Positions 61,422 through 64,000 of a stretch of 64,000 nucleotides of DNA are shown piece by piece. Source of the stretch: Basidiobolus meristosporus CBS 931.73 (lineage: Eukaryota; Basidiobolomycota; Basidiobolomycetes; Basidiobolales; Basidiobolaceae); contig MCFE01000445.1 in the NCBI GenBank assembly GCA_002104905.1, forward strand, positions 1-64,000, written 5' to 3'. The notes under the pieces are model-generated. The model was not told where the DNA came from. It ran no database searches and saw only the letters and a list, made by a program, of their open reading frames with translations. The translations under genes and the position numbers were made by a program. How positions within the stretch are numbered: position 1 is the first letter of the stretch; each line of letters starts with the position of its first letter.

Positions 61422-61671
61422 AAACTGCTGGTAGCATCTGTACCCGTATTCATATATTGCTAATAGATTAAATATATCGAGCGATGTCGATTGGCCAAAC
61501 CTTAGGCCCGATTTCCTAGAAACAGTGGTGGAAGCGATAAGTTGAATAATGATAGTAATGTGAGATCTAACTGATGTGGTACACGCGGTCAGCACCATTG
61601 GATGGGAGATACGACCAATGGCATTTAACTGGGGGTGGTGTCAAATACAAGTTGAAAGGTCTAGCAAGCAC

Positions 61672-61677
61672 TATAAA
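61672..61677 (+). promoter_or_regulatory. TATA box upstream of the OPT-like relic
   Basis: TATAAA, 48 bp before ATG 61725. Confidence 0.5.
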
Positions 61678-61724
61678 TTACCAGCCAAGCACAATACTCG
61701 GTTGCTGTTGAACATCTAGTAGCA

Positions 61725-62319
61725 ATGAATGGTGGGAAACCCGACGCCGAAGTCTCGCGGAGCCGCCATATACTCCTGACTGAACAAAGTGAATTCACAT
61801 GGTATATTTCCTTTTCCGTTCCGTCCTCATTTCCCAACTAATTCTCACCACTCATCAAGGCGCTAGGCTATCATTGGCTCTTTGCTTGGCTGTGTGGTGA
61901 AGGCCAAGATAATGGCGGGCGGATTTGTGCTTTCGTTTGTTGTGGTGCTGCTTGCCTATTGGGTATATATTTTGGACAGGATACACATAATCTTTTGACT
62001 AGGTACTGCATTCGGCGGTACTCGTATGATGAATGCTGATTGAGTCTGGAAGTAACAGTCAGAGCCAAACTTTGCTTTCTTTGGTGCGGGACTAATGACC
62101 CCGCCACACACTTTGGTGTCGTTCCTTTTGGGGGCCCTTGTCGTATATGGGATTGCTGGACCGTTAATGGTCGAGTATGGGTACTTGGTTGCTGTTTGTG
62201 GGTTTGGCAAAGCAGCAAACGGATCGGCGCAAGCCTGGTTTATCTGGGCAGCTTTTACAGTCACAGGTTTAATTCAAAATAGACCATCAGGCTTTATATA
62301 CTACTCTAAGCCAGAGTAA
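61725..62319 (+). pseudogene. Oligopeptide-transporter (OPT)-like gene relic
   Basis: Exon 1 (61725-61801) reads from ATG and ends LLTEQSEFTW, the OPT N-terminal signature before the first membrane helix. A good 58-nt intron follows (61802-61859), but the next exon meets TAG at 61864-61866 just before AIIGSLLGCVV, where helix 1 should continue. A last segment from 62059 (open to 62319) reads EPNFAFFGAGLMTPPHTLVS, FLLGALVVYGIAGPLMVEYG and AQAWFIWAA, which resembles the middle of OPT proteins. Only a fraction of the roughly 700-residue family length is present. The promoter and first exon look intact, the rest is deleted. Family assignment rests on short motifs. Confidence 0.45.
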
Positions 62320-63283
62320 TATTTTTGTTATTTTTCATATATCTGTGTGAGCGCAGTATGATTCGGAACACTCAAAGATCTGGGTGCTACTTACTCTAGC
62401 TAATTAAGCTCAAGCGTAGCGTTGATGTGACATGGTTTTGCTTCAAATAATATGTTTGGCACCTATATTCATATGGTTGGATATAATATTCTTTGCCCTG
62501 ACATTAATATCTATGGACTTCATTGGCTTGCAACATTTCGTGGAGCTTCGCATACAGCAGCATGGGACAATCCTCAAACCGTTTTTATCATTACCTCTAC
62601 AAAGTTCGTACAACACTAGGGTGACTTGGATTCCCAAGACAATATTCGAGATTCTGGTAATTGACCAAGTGTAACTTGCGTTGTATGCATAATTGCATAA
62701 TTTAGGTGCGATACCAGCCAATTGCACTAATTTGGACCATGACCATTAAAAAATGATTATGATCATATCCTTAGAGTAAAAGTAAGCATACTGTCAATAT
62801 TATACCATTGAATATATCATTTCATAAAAACAACGAAATATTTGGGCCTATGTGAGCCCCGGATCTTATGCATAAATGCACTTAACTAGCTAGAATGTCT
62901 ACAGAGTAAACCAAAAATCCACTTGGGTTATGCGGTCGGAATTTTTCATACCACAGCCTAAAATATCAGGATTGGAGTGTCGAAGTATTGCCGAAAGCTC
63001 GGGCTCGCAGAAATTCAGAGTAGCAGTCGCATCAAACGTCATTGCTGGGTTAGGCTCTTTTAATTGGCCGAATTGCACAGGGCATGAGACAGCTCATCGA
63101 TGGCGAAATCAAATGTGCCAGTCTCCTTCTATCTCGGCGTTGTCAAAGCTTGCCATGTTTGCTTATTTTCCACAGTAACTTGTGGTTTTTTCGACTACAC
63201 TTCCGCAGTTGGCTATCCCTCGTACATATATCTCAAACCCGCTCTACCCCACTCCTTACACTCACAGTAACTGCATTCCAATC
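62320..63283. other. Intergenic, nothing recognised
   Basis: AT-rich sequence with openings up to 94 codons lacking motifs, leading to the promoter of the NmrA-like gene. Confidence 0.4.
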
Positions 63284-64000
63284 ATGCCACAAAAGATCCT
63301 CGTCGTCTTTGGAGCCACCGGCCAGCAAGGTGGCTCTGTGGTTGACTACGTACTCAACGACCCAGATCTCTCTCGCCAGTTCAAAGTCCGGGCCATTACT
63401 CGTGACGCCTCCAAGCCAGCTGCACAAGCTCTCGTTTCTAAGGGTGCTCAGGTAGTCGAAGCCGATGTGGATGATAGCGCAGCTGTCCAAAATGCACTCC
63501 AAGGTGCTCACACTGTCTTCTCCGTCACTTTGACCGTCTATGATGATAAACTCCGTGATCGCGAACTGACTCAAGGAAAGTGGATTGGTGACGCAGCAGT
63601 TCAAGCCGGAGCTCAATACCTGATCTATAGCACTTTGCCACATGCCACAGCCTTGACTCATGGCAAGTACAAATACCTGGGCCATTTCGATGTCAAGTAT
63701 GATATTGAACAGTACATTCGTACCCTGCCCATCAAATCTGCCTTCTTTGCCCCGGGATCATTCATGCAAAATTATGTCACTGCGATGGCCCCTCGCCCTG
63801 TAGGTGATGGCAGCTATGCATTGTCTAGTATAGCATCTAAGGACTCTCTGGTGCCCCTGATTGAGATAGCTTCAGATACGGGCAAGTACGTGGGAGCTAT
63901 CTTAGCTGAGCCCGACAAGTACGAGGGTAAAGTGTTCTCAGCCTCCACCAAGCTGTATACATATGAGCAAATTGCTGACGCGCTTAGTCACGCAACGGGA
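63284..64000 (+). CDS. NmrA-like NAD(P)-binding protein (partial, runs off the window)
   Basis: Atypical short-chain dehydrogenase fold of the NmrA/HSCARG group, usually a redox-sensing regulator or a small-molecule reductase. The open frame of 239 codons has no stop before the end of the window. The N-terminus MPQKILVVFGATGQQGGSVV carries the GxxGxxG dinucleotide-binding motif. VRAITRDASKPAAQALVSKG, VVEADVDDSAAVQNALQGAH and TVFSVTLTVYD follow the NmrA pattern, then IYSTLPHATALTHGKYKYLG, with no YxxxK dehydrogenase catalytic pair visible in the usual place, and FFAPGSFMQNY. No intron so far. Regulator versus enzyme cannot be decided without the C-terminus. Confidence 0.9.
   Translation, partial: MPQKILVVFGATGQQGGSVVDYVLNDPDLSRQFKVRAITRDASKPAAQALVSKGAQVVEADVDDSAAVQNALQGAHTVFSVTLTVYDDKLRDRELTQGKWIGDAAVQAGAQYLIYSTLPHATALTHGKYKYLGHFDVKYDIEQYIRTLPIKSAFFAPGSFMQNYVTAMAPRPVGDGSYALSSIASKDSLVPLIEIASDTGKYVGAILAEPDKYEGKVFSASTKLYTYEQIADALSHATG

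Overview
Organism. This is nuclear DNA from a fungus, most likely an early-diverging (zygomycete-grade) lineage rather than Dikarya. Genes for cell-biology standards of fungi and animals (PEX11, NNR1, MAM3/CNNM, biotin-protein ligase, Cdc4-type F-box/WD40, Pho80-type cyclin, WDR5) are split by short 45-126 nt GT-AG introns, up to nine per gene. A full-length DHCR24/Diminuto sterol reductase is present, which ascomycetes and basidiomycetes normally lack, and the WDR5 orthologue is strikingly animal-like. The exact genus is an inference I cannot prove from the window.

Layout. 1-8.4 kb is a graveyard of mobile elements: a candidate gypsy-type solo LTR, a decayed Tnp2/CACTA-type transposase, and at least two decayed copies of one Copia family with a nested solo LTR and an inverted internal piece. 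8.7-18.9 kb is a compact gene block: N-terminal methyltransferase (+), NNR1 epimerase (+), PEX11 (-), WDR5/Swd3 (+), Pho85-type cyclin (-). 18.9-28.4 kb is a long stretch in which I recognise no gene. 28.4-35.5 kb holds a four-finger C2H2 protein (-), a MAM3/CNNM membrane protein (-), a small conserved fungal protein (-), a possible unrecognised multi-exon gene (-) and a small secreted protein (+). 35.5-41.7 kb is again gene-poor. 41.8-49.9 kb carries DHCR24 (+), biotin-protein ligase (-) and the F-box/WD40 protein (-). 53.1-57.8 kb is a nearly complete Copia element with matching 5-bp target duplications, followed to 59.9 kb by more LTR and short-repeat debris. The right end has a GNAT acetyltransferase (+), an oligopeptide-transporter-like relic (+) and an NmrA-like NAD(P)-binding protein (+) that runs off the window.

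How it fits together. No operon or obvious pathway cluster is seen; the genes are independent housekeeping, regulatory and metabolic functions. The exon structures below were worked out by eye from conserved protein order plus GT/AG borders; in each case the joined exon lengths come out as a whole number of codons, which supports the models. The most distinctive observations are the Copia element whose primer-binding site matches the anticodon arm of initiator tRNA-Met and contains the first Gag ATG, a biotin ligase with a presequence-like extension and two plausible start codons, DHCR24 in a fungus, and a short secreted protein of unknown function.
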